Source of the DNA: Oncomelania hupensis
Taxonomy: Eukaryota; Mollusca; Gastropoda; Littorinimorpha; Pomatiopsidae
Assembly (NCBI GenBank): GCA_036898135.1
Contig: CM072511.1
Coordinates: 163,515,564-163,579,563, forward strand
Direction of reading: 5' to 3'
Length of the DNA stretch: 64,000 bases
The stretch's first letter is position 1. Every line of letters begins with the position of its first letter. This document shows, piece by piece, positions 31,861-41,347 of the stretch. A model generated the notes under the pieces. It saw nothing but the letters and a program-made list of their open reading frames with translations. It searched no databases and was not told the DNA's origin. The translations under genes were made by a program, and so were the position numbers.

Positions 31861-31997
31861 TCTTTTTAGTTTGGGTAAATTGTTTTTAAAAATGTAATCT
31901 GTATCGTTTTCATTGAGTTTATCATTTTCTGCAATGAGTTGGTCATCACTCAATGTTAAAAATCGGTGTGTATCTCAAAAGGTATTCACTTTATTGC

Positions 31998-32128
31998 CTA
32001 TCCTATCCTATCTTATTCTATCCCGTAACTCAAGGTCGTTGGAGCACCACAGATGATCGTTTAACCAGCGTACTCCATCTTTCTCTGTCCTCAGCAACCC
32101 TAAAGCTTCGCTCAGTGTCAAGCCAAAA
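31998..32128 (-). mobile_element. RTE-like LINE 3' end, left of LTR element insertion
   Basis: (TATCC)-type tail, then GTAACTCAAGGTCGTTGGAG and CGCTCAGTGTCAAGCCA. The family continues as CAGTCCATTCTTGAATG at 38716, so this LINE was split by the LTR retrotransposon at 32129-38715. Confidence 0.82.
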
Positions 32129-32768
32129 TGTTACACTCTGTTTGATGTTGGTGTTTTTCTATCAGTATCTGATTCAGCCCCGATGCTTGAATTCCTGATA
32201 GTTGTGTAACTCAGATTCGTTTATTCACGCAGCCCGTCCAAACAGCATACAAATCACAAAGTCGACGTATGAAGTTTTCCACTTTTATTCAGCATACATC
32301 AACAACTGCATACAATTCTCAATTCAACTCAACAACTTTCACAGCAACTTTCCAAATCACTATCAACAACTTTACTATCTCTCAACAGCAACTCGGCACA
32401 CGATTAAATAACCTCTCTCTTTTCTGGAACAATTTGGTACATGGTAGAAATGACGTACTGCCACCAATCGAACTAAAGATCGTCATCACTGACTTACGTC
32501 ATTACACATTTCTTCTCCTTCCGGATCGTTCCTTCAAATTTCTACAATTATCCCGAATCTTCGATCGATAGTAAACAAGCCGATCCAGAAGATTCTACAA
32601 CAATATCGACTAACGAAAATTATCAACGTTATACAAAGCCTTTCCTAACAACAATGCAAACTCAAATCAAAGGTAAATAGACTCTATTATTGAATACTTT
32701 GCAAATCGAAACGATTAGATCTATCGTACACGCTTCCGACATACTTTCGTTCGCGTTTCAACGTAACA
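32129..32768 (-). repeat. 3' LTR (640 bp) of Gmr1-like element
   Basis: Bounded by TGTTAC and GTAACA. By eye it differs from the other LTR (38076-38715) at only about two positions. On the element strand it contains GCTGAATAAAAGTGG, a candidate poly(A) signal. Next to it, at 32769-32780, the element-strand GAGTGGGGGGTTA is the polypurine tract. Confidence 0.9.
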
Positions 32769-32904
32769 TAACCCCCCACTCAAGAAGAAATTTACCCAAT
32801 TTCTTTCAACAACGTTGAAACGTAATGCACAAACAAAGTCCACAATTGAAACTAATTTAAGACTTTCTGAATACTGTAATTGCGCTCAGCTTATCTACAC
32901 AGAG

Positions 32905-33060
32905 TCAATGGTTTTCATCTTCAAATCTGCCTGGATAATGTCAATGTTCACAGTTCATTCACACAGAGTCAAAGTTTCTCATCTGCAAGTCTTTCTGGAT
33001 ACTGTCAATGTTCACAGATCATTTACCCAGTCAACGTTTTTCATTTTCAAGTCTGTCATT
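32905..33060. repeat. Short tandem repeat in element 3' region
   Basis: About three diverged units of roughly 54-60 bp with TCAATGTTCACAG and TCATCTTCAAATCTG or TCATTTTCAAGTCTG motifs. Confidence 0.6.
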
Positions 33061-33063
33061 ACC

Positions 33064-33460
33064 AATATTCAGAAATACAATTATCCCGAATCTTCGATCG
33101 ATAGTAAACAAGCCGATCCAGAAGATTCTACAACAATATCGACTAACGAAAATTATCAACGTTATACAAAGCCTTTCCTAACAACAATGCAAACTCATAT
33201 CCCGGCTTGGCCCCCAAAATGTTACACTCTGTTTGATGATGGAGTTTTCTATCAGTATCTGATTCAGCCCCGATGCTTGAATTCCTGATAGTTGTGTAAC
33301 TCAGATTCGTTTATTCACGCAACCCGCTCAAGCAGCATACAAGTCACAAAGTCGACGTATGAAGTTTTCCACTTTTATTCAGCACACATCAACAACTGCA
33401 TACAATTCTCAACTCAACTCAACAACTTTCACAGCAACTCTTCAGCTTCACTATCAACAA
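33064..33460 (-). repeat. Internal partial LTRs and second primer-site copy
   Basis: 33216-33459 matches one end of the LTR (TGTTACACTCTGTTTGATG and onward) with several substitutions, preceded on the left by CTTGGCCCCCAAAA, a copy of the primer-binding junction at 38065-38075. 33072-33190 matches LTR interior 32542-32660 closely. The 3' region of the element therefore contains parts of another element start. Confidence 0.8.
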
Positions 33461-33485
33461 CAATATTCTTAGTTCGTCCACACAA

Positions 33486-34094
33486 TCAATGTTCTTTCGT
33501 TCGCAAGGAATCGACGCCCTCGTCAGTTGCGGTCGTCATCGGCCCAGGGTCAAAGACGATGATCACGTGGGCTTCCCCGGAATTAGTGCGTCCTCCGTTG
33601 TCTCCTTCTTCCATCGGATGTCCGACGCAGTCGACGTTGTCAGCTCCCAGAATGCATTCGCTGGGTCTCACGGTCAGGTTGGATTCTGCGAGACGGTGGA
33701 ACAGCTCCCTCAAGGTCTGCAGATGCTCTTCCCAGGTGCGAGTGTGGACTAGCAGGTCGTCCCAGTAACACACGACATTGTCCATCCCTTTGAGCATCTT
33801 CTTCATCCCTCTTTTCAGGGTAGCTCCGCTGTTGACCATGCCAAAGGGCATCCTTAGGCACTCGTACGTCCCATCAGGGGTTATAAAAGCAGTCTTTGGT
33901 ATGTCCTGTTGACGCACGGGGACTTGCCAATAACCTTTGCTGAGGTCAATCTTTGAGAAGATTCTACTCCCCGATAATTGGCGGAAGAGGTCTGCTGCGG
34001 TAGGCATCGGCTCAGGGTCGAAGACGGTGATCTTATTAACCTTCTTGTAGTCGATGCATACTCGGTTGCTCCCGTCCTTCTTCTTCACAACCAC
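33486..34094 (-). CDS. Reverse transcriptase domain of Gmr1-like element, truncated
   Basis: 202 codons: VVKKKDGSNRVCIDYKKVNK, FSKIDLSKGYWQVPV (motif A Asp present), LRMPFGMVNSGATLKRGM, VVCYWDDLLVHT (Y-W-D-D catalytic pair present). It ends soon after NLTVRPSECILGADNV. Thumb, connection and RNase H are absent, and the tail after GHPMEEG is a duplicated piece of its own start (VFDPGPMTT against VFDPEPMPT). Its 5' edge overlaps the upstream gag-pol frame by 10 nt at 34085-34094 in another frame, apparently through a small indel. Confidence 0.88.
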   Translation of the reverse strand: MVVKKKDGSNRVCIDYKKVNKITVFDPEPMPTAADLFRQLSGSRIFSKIDLSKGYWQVPVRQQDIPKTAFITPDGTYECLRMPFGMVNSGATLKRGMKKMLKGMDNVVCYWDDLLVHTRTWEEHLQTLRELFHRLAESNLTVRPSECILGADNVDCVGHPMEEGDNGGRTNSGEAHVIIVFDPGPMTTATDEGVDSLRTKEH

Positions 34095-37000
34095 GACAGG
34101 GGACGCGTAGGGGAACTGGACTCCTTGATGATGCCCATCTTCAGCATCTCATCGATGTCTTTCTTCAAGGATTCACGGGCCTTGAAAGGAATCGGGAAGG
34201 GCTTGGATCGAACAGGGATATTCGAAGTGAGGTGGACTTCGTGTTCGACCAAAGTTGTAGAGCCAGGGACATCGCTGAAGCTATGGGGAAATTCGCCCAT
34301 AAGGTCCTTGAGCTCCATCTTTTGACCTTCCGTCAAGCTTGGTCCTATCTTAACATCATCGATGCCTTCTTTGCTGTGGAAGTCTCCCAGTTCCAGCAGT
34401 TCTTCGCTGTCAAAGCTGTTGTCGGTCACAGCTGCTGTGGCTGCGTGCACAGTCTCTGATGGCCTTTCCACGTACAGCTTAAGGAGGTTGGCGTGGTATA
34501 TCTTGGAATGCTGACCGACCTTCACCTTGTAGTCGTTGATCCCCACCACGGTCTCCACTTCGTACGGGCCTTTCCACTGCATCAGCAACTTATTATGATC
34601 GGTAGGTAGCAGCACCAGCACTTTGTTGCCAGGTTTAAACTTCCTGTTCACAGCCCTACGGTCATAGTAGTGCTTTCCACAGTCCTGGGACTTCTTCAGG
34701 TTTTCTCTGGCTATATCGAGAGTCTGCTCAAGCTTCTCCCGTAGCTCAAACACGTACTGGTAGCTGTTCTTCACCTCTGGGGTCTCTACTTCTTTCGTCC
34801 ACAGTTCTTTTAGGATGTGCATCGGCCCTCGGATGGTTCTTCCGTACAGCAGCTCGAACGGAGAGAAGCCGGTGGACTCCTGCGGTACTTCTCTGTAGGC
34901 GAAAAGTAAGGCGTTGATGTAGCGATGCCATTGTCTGGGCTGCTCGCTGCACAGTTTCTTCAGGGTGGACTTCAGCGTAGCATTGAACTTTTCGACGAGC
35001 CCGTTGCACATCGGATGGTAGGGTGTCGTAGTTAAATGCCGGATGCTCAGCAGTCTGTTGACCTCCTTCATGCAGTCAGAGACGAACTGCGTCCCGAGGT
35101 CTGTCAGAATTTCTTCAGGCACTCCAAGTCTACTGAACATGTCCACTAGTGCCTCTGCTACAGTTTCAGTGTCAATCTTCTTCAGTGGCACTGCTTCTGG
35201 GTACCGAGTCGCATAGTCTACTAAAGTCAGTACCCATCGATGACCTTCTTCACTCGGAGGTCTTATTTCGCCGATTAAGTCTAAGGCCACCCTCTTGAAA
35301 GGTCGGTCGATCAGAGGCATCCTCTGCATAGGCACTTTCGGGACCCTTCCTCGAGGTATGGTCTTCTGGCAAATGTCACATGATCGGCAGAAACGGCTGA
35401 CGTCCGCATGAAGTCCTGGCCAGTAGAACACCGCCTGGATTCTGTCCGACGTCTTCTTGATGCCCAGGTGACCTCCCATGATTGAGTCATGCGCTACTTC
35501 CATCACCTGGCGCCTTAGGGGTAACGGTACCAATACCTGACGTAGTGGTTTCCCTCCGTTGACCCTCGGGTGCTGGAAGATTCGGTACAGGATCTTGGCC
35601 TTCACCTCAAAATAGACCGTACCACTGCCTTTGGTCACGTGGTCTTGGCGGTTCCTGTACTTGTTTAAAGTGCTATCAGCTTCCTGGAGCTGGATAAGCT
35701 TATCTCTGTCCACGATGGCAGCTTTAGAGTTGTCGGCGACCTTCAGTGGCGTAGACGTCTTGTCTCTCTTGGCCTGGGCCCTGGTAGTAACAGCACCGAC
35801 GATCTCTGGTCGGCAGGGCTGAGCCGGAGTAACCACATTGTCCCGTAGCAGCTCTGTAAGGTCTCCATCGGGAAACGGCAATGGATCCTCCTCCACAACT
35901 TCGACGTGTTGAGTTGAGGCAGGACTCCACTCTGGATCGGGGTCGTCGGGTCGTCTCGCGCCGTCGATATTCCCGATCATCAAATCATACAGCGGCTTCT
36001 TCAGGCAAACCGCTTCGACTTCGCCTATGTAGAAAGGGGTGTTGACACGAATCTTCGCAACTGGCGCTCTCACACATTTGCTGTCGGCCATAAGTGTCCA
36101 TTTTGAATCGCCAGTGAACTGTTCTTTAGCGATTAGGTCTTCTCTGACGATGACCCCACTGCAGCCAGAGTCTCTTAAAACAGTCACTTCATGATTTCCG
36201 ACGCGTCCCTTGGAAACAGGCATGTTCTGTACGGTCACAGCTGCGCTGGCGACGACGGGGATGGATTTTCCGTTGGCAAGGAGAAGTTGGCCATCGGTCA
36301 TGCACTCTTGCACGTCCGCAGGAGTAGCTGTGCGCTTGGTCTCACTCGGAAGAATGACGCTCCCACCGCACACTTGATGGTCAGATCTACTGGTTTGCCG
36401 TTGATTGGAGAACCGCCTCTGCCGGTTGCCCGCCGCTGAATTGTCCGTACTGCTCCGCTGTCCGCTACTTTTGTTTTGAGGACAGTTAGCCGCTCTGTGG
36501 TCTGTAGCGTTGCAGGTGAAACAGCCCCTTGAATGCCCTTCCCTGGGAGGAGGCGTGGAGTCTGTCTGTCTCTGGCTCGTCTGGCTTCCCTGGATCTGGT
36601 TCACATGGTTTCCAGTCTTCTGAAAATGTTTCGTCGCGCTGGGTAGCCCCAGGGTTTTCCCATGAGCGATGAGATATCTTTCAGCAGCCTCAGTCACATC
36701 TTTAAGCGTCTGCAGCTTTTGTTCTTCTAAGTGGGTCGCTAGGTCCTTGTGACAGGCATTGAGAAATTGTTCCTTCACGATCAGGTCATGGAGACTGTCG
36801 TAAGACTTCGTTTCGCCTGATAACTCCACCCACTTGTGTAGATATGACGACAGGCGCTCCACAAACTGCTTTGGCGTCTCGTCTGACTTAGGCCGGCATT
36901 CACGGAAGCGTTTACGGTAGCCCTTCTCTGTAAAGTTGTAGCACTGCAACAGGGCCTCTTTCAAGACGTCGTAGTTTTTGGCGTCATCGTTCGACAGTCT

Positions 37001-37525
37001 GGTGTAAACTTCGAGAGCTTGCCCCGTCAGAAGTGCACTCAGTCGAATTGCCCAGTCTTGAGGTTGCCAGTTAGAGCTTTCGGCGAACCTTTCGAATCTC
37101 GCCAGATAGCTGTCGATCTGGTCCTTCCCGTCGACGAAAGCTGGCAATTTTGGAGCCGTATGGTCGTTGGTGACTTGTGGCGCATGCTGATTGTTCTGGA
37201 TACGCGCCAACTCTAGCTGGTACTGACGCTCACCTTCAAGACGCTTCAGCTCGAACTCTCTTTCTTCACGGCGACGCTGCTCTTCTCTCTCTTGACGTTG
37301 CTGTTCAATTTCTAGACGCTTCTGTTCTAACTCTATTTCTTTTTCTAGACGCTTCTCTTCCAATTCTCTTTCTTCACGGCGACGCTGCTCTTCTAATTCT
37401 CGTTCTTCGCGCCGTCGCTGTTCTTCTCTTTCTTCACGCAATATTCTCTCCTGGCATTTGACGTACTCCGTCAGCTGTTTGCCTTTTAGATTTAGTTCAA
37501 CCCCTTTCTGCCAGAAGTCAGCCAT
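34085..37525 (-). CDS. Gag-protease-integrase polyprotein of Gmr1-like element
   Basis: 1146 codons, intact. Residues about 25-115: Glu/Arg coiled coil. About 125-300: capsid-like domain with a SCAN-like part (GYRKRFRECRPKSDETPKQF, then VKEQFLNACHKDLATHLEEQ). About 331-345: zinc knuckle CFTCNATDHRAANC. Protease-like site VLRDSGCSGVIV. About 675-720: H-H-C-C integrase zinc finger ending CRSCDICQK. Integrase core with first Asp in VALDLIGE (about 747), second in LTDLGTQF (about 808) and Glu in NGLVEKFN (about 843). GPY module QWKGPYEVETVVG near 985. It then enters the pre-RT region LEHEVHL-like and runs into a frameshift before RT. Integrase lies before RT, the Gmr1 arrangement. Confidence 0.9.
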   Translation of the reverse strand: MADFWQKGVELNLKGKQLTEYVKCQERILREEREEQRRREERELEEQRRREERELEEKRLEKEIELEQKRLEIEQQRQEREEQRRREEREFELKRLEGERQYQLELARIQNNQHAPQVTNDHTAPKLPAFVDGKDQIDSYLARFERFAESSNWQPQDWAIRLSALLTGQALEVYTRLSNDDAKNYDVLKEALLQCYNFTEKGYRKRFRECRPKSDETPKQFVERLSSYLHKWVELSGETKSYDSLHDLIVKEQFLNACHKDLATHLEEQKLQTLKDVTEAAERYLIAHGKTLGLPSATKHFQKTGNHVNQIQGSQTSQRQTDSTPPPREGHSRGCFTCNATDHRAANCPQNKSSGQRSSTDNSAAGNRQRRFSNQRQTSRSDHQVCGGSVILPSETKRTATPADVQECMTDGQLLLANGKSIPVVASAAVTVQNMPVSKGRVGNHEVTVLRDSGCSGVIVREDLIAKEQFTGDSKWTLMADSKCVRAPVAKIRVNTPFYIGEVEAVCLKKPLYDLMIGNIDGARRPDDPDPEWSPASTQHVEVVEEDPLPFPDGDLTELLRDNVVTPAQPCRPEIVGAVTTRAQAKRDKTSTPLKVADNSKAAIVDRDKLIQLQEADSTLNKYRNRQDHVTKGSGTVYFEVKAKILYRIFQHPRVNGGKPLRQVLVPLPLRRQVMEVAHDSIMGGHLGIKKTSDRIQAVFYWPGLHADVSRFCRSCDICQKTIPRGRVPKVPMQRMPLIDRPFKRVALDLIGEIRPPSEEGHRWVLTLVDYATRYPEAVPLKKIDTETVAEALVDMFSRLGVPEEILTDLGTQFVSDCMKEVNRLLSIRHLTTTPYHPMCNGLVEKFNATLKSTLKKLCSEQPRQWHRYINALLFAYREVPQESTGFSPFELLYGRTIRGPMHILKELWTKEVETPEVKNSYQYVFELREKLEQTLDIARENLKKSQDCGKHYYDRRAVNRKFKPGNKVLVLLPTDHNKLLMQWKGPYEVETVVGINDYKVKVGQHSKIYHANLLKLYVERPSETVHAATAAVTDNSFDSEELLELGDFHSKEGIDDVKIGPSLTEGQKMELKDLMGEFPHSFSDVPGSTTLVEHEVHLTSNIPVRSKPFPIPFKARESLKKDIDEMLKMGIIKESSSPTRPLSWL

Positions 37526-38075
37526 CTTGATGCTTCTGGAAAGTTCTTTTCTGGAATGTTCTTTTTCTAGAAAGTTCTTGACTGGAGAGTTCTTTTTTTC
37601 TGGAAAGTTCTTGACTGTGCTGTACCTTTCTAGACTGTTCTAGAACAGCACGCTTTCTGCAGTAGCGCTGATGCTTGTCACTAGTCGCCTTCGCTGACGC
37701 AGGCCCCGCTGTCCTCGTCGTATGCGACGCTGCACCACGCTGGTGTTGATGTATACGCTCCTGTGCTGAAGTAGACGCGACGTCCGCTCGCCGCTCTCTG
37801 TAACACTGGCGATGTAGCTCCGAGACTGTCCCTCGACGTAGTCTTACGGCAGCCACATAGTCCCGCTCTGTTGTTCGCTCACGAAGCAACTCTTCGGCGA
37901 CTACACGCCCTTGCAGTCAACCCGAACCTATCGGTGATGTAGTCCCAGTATGTTGGCCCCTCTCGACGCAACTCGTTGGCGGCTACCCTCGATGACTGCC
38001 TCTCGTAACGTTGACTCGCTTGTTGTAGCAGTTGAACCCTTGGCTATGGCGTGAATCGCGGCTTGACCCCCAAAA

Positions 38076-38715
38076 TGTTACACTCTGTTTGATGTTGGTG
38101 TTTTTCTATCAGTATCTGATTCAGCCCCGATGCTTGAATTCCTGATAGTTGTGTAACTCAGATTCGTTTATTCACGCAGCCCGTCCAAACAGCATACAAA
38201 TCACAAAGTCGACGTATGAAGTTTTCCACTTTTATTCAGCATACATCAACAACTGCATACAATTCTCAATTCAACTCAACAACTTTCACAGCAACTTTCC
38301 AAATCACTATCAACAACTTTACTATCTCTCAACAGCAACTCGGCACACGATTAAATAACCTCTCTCTTTTCTGGAACAATTTGGTACATGGTAGAAATGA
38401 CGTACTGCCACCAATCGAACTAAAGATCGTCATCACTGACTTACGTCATTACACATTTCTTCTCCTTCCGGATCGTTCCTTCGAATTTCTACAATTATCC
38501 CGAATCTTCGATCGATAGTAAACAACCCGATCCAGAAGATTCTACAACAATATCGACTAACGAAAATTATCAACGTTATACAAAGCCTTTCCTAACAACA
38601 ATGCAAACTCAAATCAAAGGTAAATAGACTCTATTATTGAATACTTTGCAAATCGAAACGATTAGATCTATCGTACACGCTTCCGACATACTTTCGTTCG
38701 CGTTTCAACGTAACA
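38076..38715 (-). repeat. 5' LTR (640 bp) of Gmr1-like element
   Basis: Same boundaries and length as 32129-32768, with differences noted only near 38483 (A/G) and 38526 (G/C). The promoter is expected here on the minus strand, but I see no certain TATA box. Confidence 0.9.
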
Positions 38716-39107
38716 CAGTCCATTCTTGAATGTTGTCCTCCTAACTCTTTTTCTGTCTCCCTCTTCTCCTGCCTCATTGCACTGTGCCTTGCAGGATGGT
38801 CTTTGCAAAACCTGATGCTCTGGTGACGTGGCCATACCATCGGAGTTTCCGTTTCTTCAGCACTGTGAGGATGTCATCATGTTGTCCAATGGCTTGTGTG
38901 ATGGTCTGTCAGACTTCGTCATTGGTGATGTGGTGAGTATAGGAAATGCCCAGAAGTCTTCTGTAGCACCTCATCTCCATGCTTTGTATTCTTCGTTGTA
39001 GATCTGCTGTGAGGGTCCATGTTTCACAAGCGTATAGGAAGATGGAGATGACAAGAGAGCGCAGCAGCCTTACCTTGGAGTGTAGACTGATGGTCCCATC
39101 TTTCCAA
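38716..39107 (-). mobile_element. RTE-like LINE, continuation right of LTR element
   Basis: CAGTCCATTCTTGAATGTTG onward matches 54056-54430 and 16251-16920 (CTTTGCAAAACCTGATGCTC, CATCTCCATGCTTTGTATTC, TGTAGACTGATGGTCCC). It stops at CTTTCCAAATA, where another LINE end begins. Confidence 0.82.
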
Positions 39108-39190
39108 ATACCCCCGTTGGGGTGCCGGGGGTTTCAGTATAAATAGTATCCCCACTTTCTGGAAATTTAGTGCTTTAAATTCCCACTGTT
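39108..39190 (-). mobile_element. 3' end of second LINE family, minus
   Basis: The + strand CCCCCGTTGGGGTGCCGGGG and TATAAATAGTATCCCCACTT are the reverse complement of 42660-42735, the 3' end of the LINE at 42240-42760. Confidence 0.7.
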
Positions 39191-40660
39191 GCTGTTTTTC
39201 TAATTTGTTCTTTCTCATTCCTGCTCTGTTCTATCAATCTGCGAAAAGGCGCCCAGCCGAATTAAGACACCAGAAACTTTGACGATGTAACACTTGTGTG
39301 ACATTGTCAATTGGCCTGGAATCGCCAGCGGACTGGGAGCGACTGGGAGCATTCTGATTGGTCGAAATTTAAAACGCATTACAAAATTCGACGCATGCGC
39401 ACAGTGCTATCATAGTCCGACCGTGCACTGCTTCATTCATTCAAATCTGGCAGTGTTAACGGGAAAGGGTTAGGGTTAAGGTTAGCTCGGCCAATTTAAG
39501 ACACCTAAAAACATAAAAAGGCCGAGGGCCCTATGGTGCCCGGCCACTATGATACTCGGTCAAGCTGAGATGTTACACCCCAATAGAGCACTCCCATGTA
39601 CTTAAAACAGTCCCATGCGCTACAAAGAGCACTCCCATGTACTAAAAAACAGCACTCCCATGTACTTAGAAAAAAGTGGGGCGCTACTAAAAAACCAATT
39701 TTGTGCATAAAAAGTCAAGTTTATCACCCCATAACACCATTAATACACGCCCACACATACACGTGCGAACACACATACGTACATACACACACTAATACAC
39801 AAATCTAAACCAAGTAGCGATCATAATGCGAGTATGATTTGAACCTTGGCGGCTAACTTGCGCCTCTGGTTGAGAAGTGTTATTTCTAAAACAGAGCGGT
39901 TTACTAGTAAATAAACATATTGTTTAAGTTTTATAAACAATCTTTTTTAAGTAAATGAACTCTAATTTTCATTTATTTGTTTCCTTTGTTCTTTTTTTCT
40001 TTATTTTTTAAATAGAAAATTTATTTTCTTGAATTTTGAATGCCGATTAGCCGCAGTAGTTGATAGAAAAATAATTTTTCTAACGTATACCAAGTTAGTG
40101 CCTTGCTTGAATTTTAAGAAATTGTCGATTTGAAGTAGTAAAAGTCTTTATTTAAATGTACTTTTTTTTTTAATGCTGTTGTCGTTTTAGCGCGATGTTA
40201 CTGATTATTTGTGTGAGAGCGTAGGTGAGCGTGTTTGTCTGTGTGAGTGTGTGTGTGCGTAAGTGTGTGTGTGTGTATGAGAGAGAGAGAGAAAGAGAGA
40301 GAGACAAGTACAATTTATCCCATAATATTATATTTTAGTAGGTGTTTACACTATGCGTATAAATTGAACCAAGGTCCAAGGGCCCCTCGTTTAAGTACAA
40401 TTTACCCGCTAGGGTGTCTAAATTGGACTTTCACACCTTAAAAAAAAATCCATCTAAGACAGAAAACATTGACACTGCAGCTTTCGTCGTTGAAGGCCAC
40501 ATGGGTTTAATGCCTACCTTTTAAATGACGTTTATGTTTGGCGTTTGTCGATCCACCAACATATTGAAGAAGTTTGTTAAGGGTTTCAATACACCCCCTT
40601 TCTTCTATTTTTTCTCTCTGTGGGAGTGTGTGGGTGTGTGTGTTTGTGTGTGTTTGTGTG
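39191..40660. other. Intergenic DNA without recognised genes
   Basis: Contains a short tandem repeat of ACTCCCATGTAC (about 39585-39670), a telomere-like GGGTTAGGGTTAAGG at about 39466, AT-rich DNA and TG/GA simple repeats near 40230-40300. No coding or transposon signal I can support. Confidence 0.6.
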
Positions 40661-40666
40661 TGGCTA

Positions 40667-40916
40667 GGTAGAAACGTAGTTATTCTGACATACACTTGAA
40701 CCTCTACGTACTTTCTTTTGACAGACCCCGTTATTTTGACGCTAAAGCAGTGTTCCGTTAGGGTTAGGGTGGTGTTAGGTTAAGGGTTAGAGTTAGGGTT
40801 TGGGTTAGGGATAGCTTCAAAAATTGAAAATGTCAAAATAATGTCAAAGAAATGGAAAGTGGGTCAAAATAATGTTTGTGTTTTTTTTCACAACCGTCAT
40901 CACAACTTTTTCTACA
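40667..40916. mobile_element. MITE with TTAGGG motifs, diverged copy
   Basis: Terminal GTAGAAACGTAGTTATTCTG and inverse ATCACAACTTTTTCTAC are diverged versions of the ends at 40972-41231. Interior GTTAGGGTTAGGGTGG and TCAAAATAATGTCAAAGAAA are shared. TG repeats lie on both sides. Confidence 0.65.
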
Positions 40917-40939
40917 GAAATGTGTGTTTGTGTGTGTAG

Positions 40940-40971
<32 letters not shown>

Positions 40972-41231
40972 TGTAGAAACGACGTTCTGATGACACACAC
41001 ATGAAACTCCACATGGTTTCTTCTCACGTTTTTGGAAGGCTGTACTATTTTGATGTCAAAATAGTTATCCATTGAGTTAGAGCTGTTTTGGATTAAAGTT
41101 AGGTTAAGGGTTAGGGTTAGGGATAGCTTCAAAAATTGGAAAATGTCAAAATAATGTCAAAGAAATGGAAAGTGTGTCAAAACAATCCGGTTTTTTTTTT
41201 TCACAACAGTCATCAGAACGTCGTTCCTACA
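40972..41231. mobile_element. 260-bp MITE with inverted ends and TTAGGG motifs
   Basis: Inverted ends TGTAGAAACGACGTTCTGAT and ATCAGAACGTCGTTCCTACA match at 22 of 23 positions over their full length. The interior has GGTTAAGGGTTAGGGTTAGG and a TCAAAATAATGTCAAAG block. TG-rich simple repeats flank both sides. No coding capacity. Confidence 0.8.
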
Positions 41232-41235
41232 AAAA

Positions 41236-41240
41236 TGTAT

Positions 41241-41274
<34 letters not shown>

Positions 41275-41294
41275 TATATATAGAGACATAGAGG

Positions 41295-41343
<49 letters not shown>
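41236..41343. repeat. (TG)n and (GA)n microsatellites
   Basis: TG run at about 41239-41264 and GA run at about 41290-41343, joined by a short ATAT stretch. Confidence 0.95.

Positions 41344-41347
<4 letters not shown>

Larger units (their letters stand above)
32129..38715 (-). mobile_element. Gmr1-like Ty3-family LTR retrotransposon, young
   Basis: 6587 bp on the minus strand: LTR (38715-38076), primer site next to TTTTGGGGGTCAAG, Gag-protease-integrase-RT, a rearranged 3' region, purine tract, LTR. Integrase precedes RT, as in the Gmr1 group and unlike most Ty3 elements. Two near-identical LTRs imply a recent insertion. No RNase H and no envelope frame are seen. The flanks do not show an obvious 4-5 bp duplication: comparison with intact host LINE copies puts the break at AAGCCA/GTCC, with extra AAA on the left. 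Confidence 0.88.

Noticed and set aside
34085..37525. A host gene encoding an integrase-like protein
   Set aside because: It is flanked by near-identical LTRs, a primer site and a purine tract, so it is retrotransposon coding sequence rather than a domesticated gene.
40755..41125. A true telomere or chromosome end
   Set aside because: TTAGGG units are few, imperfect and embedded in a MITE with inverted ends; sequence continues normally on both sides.
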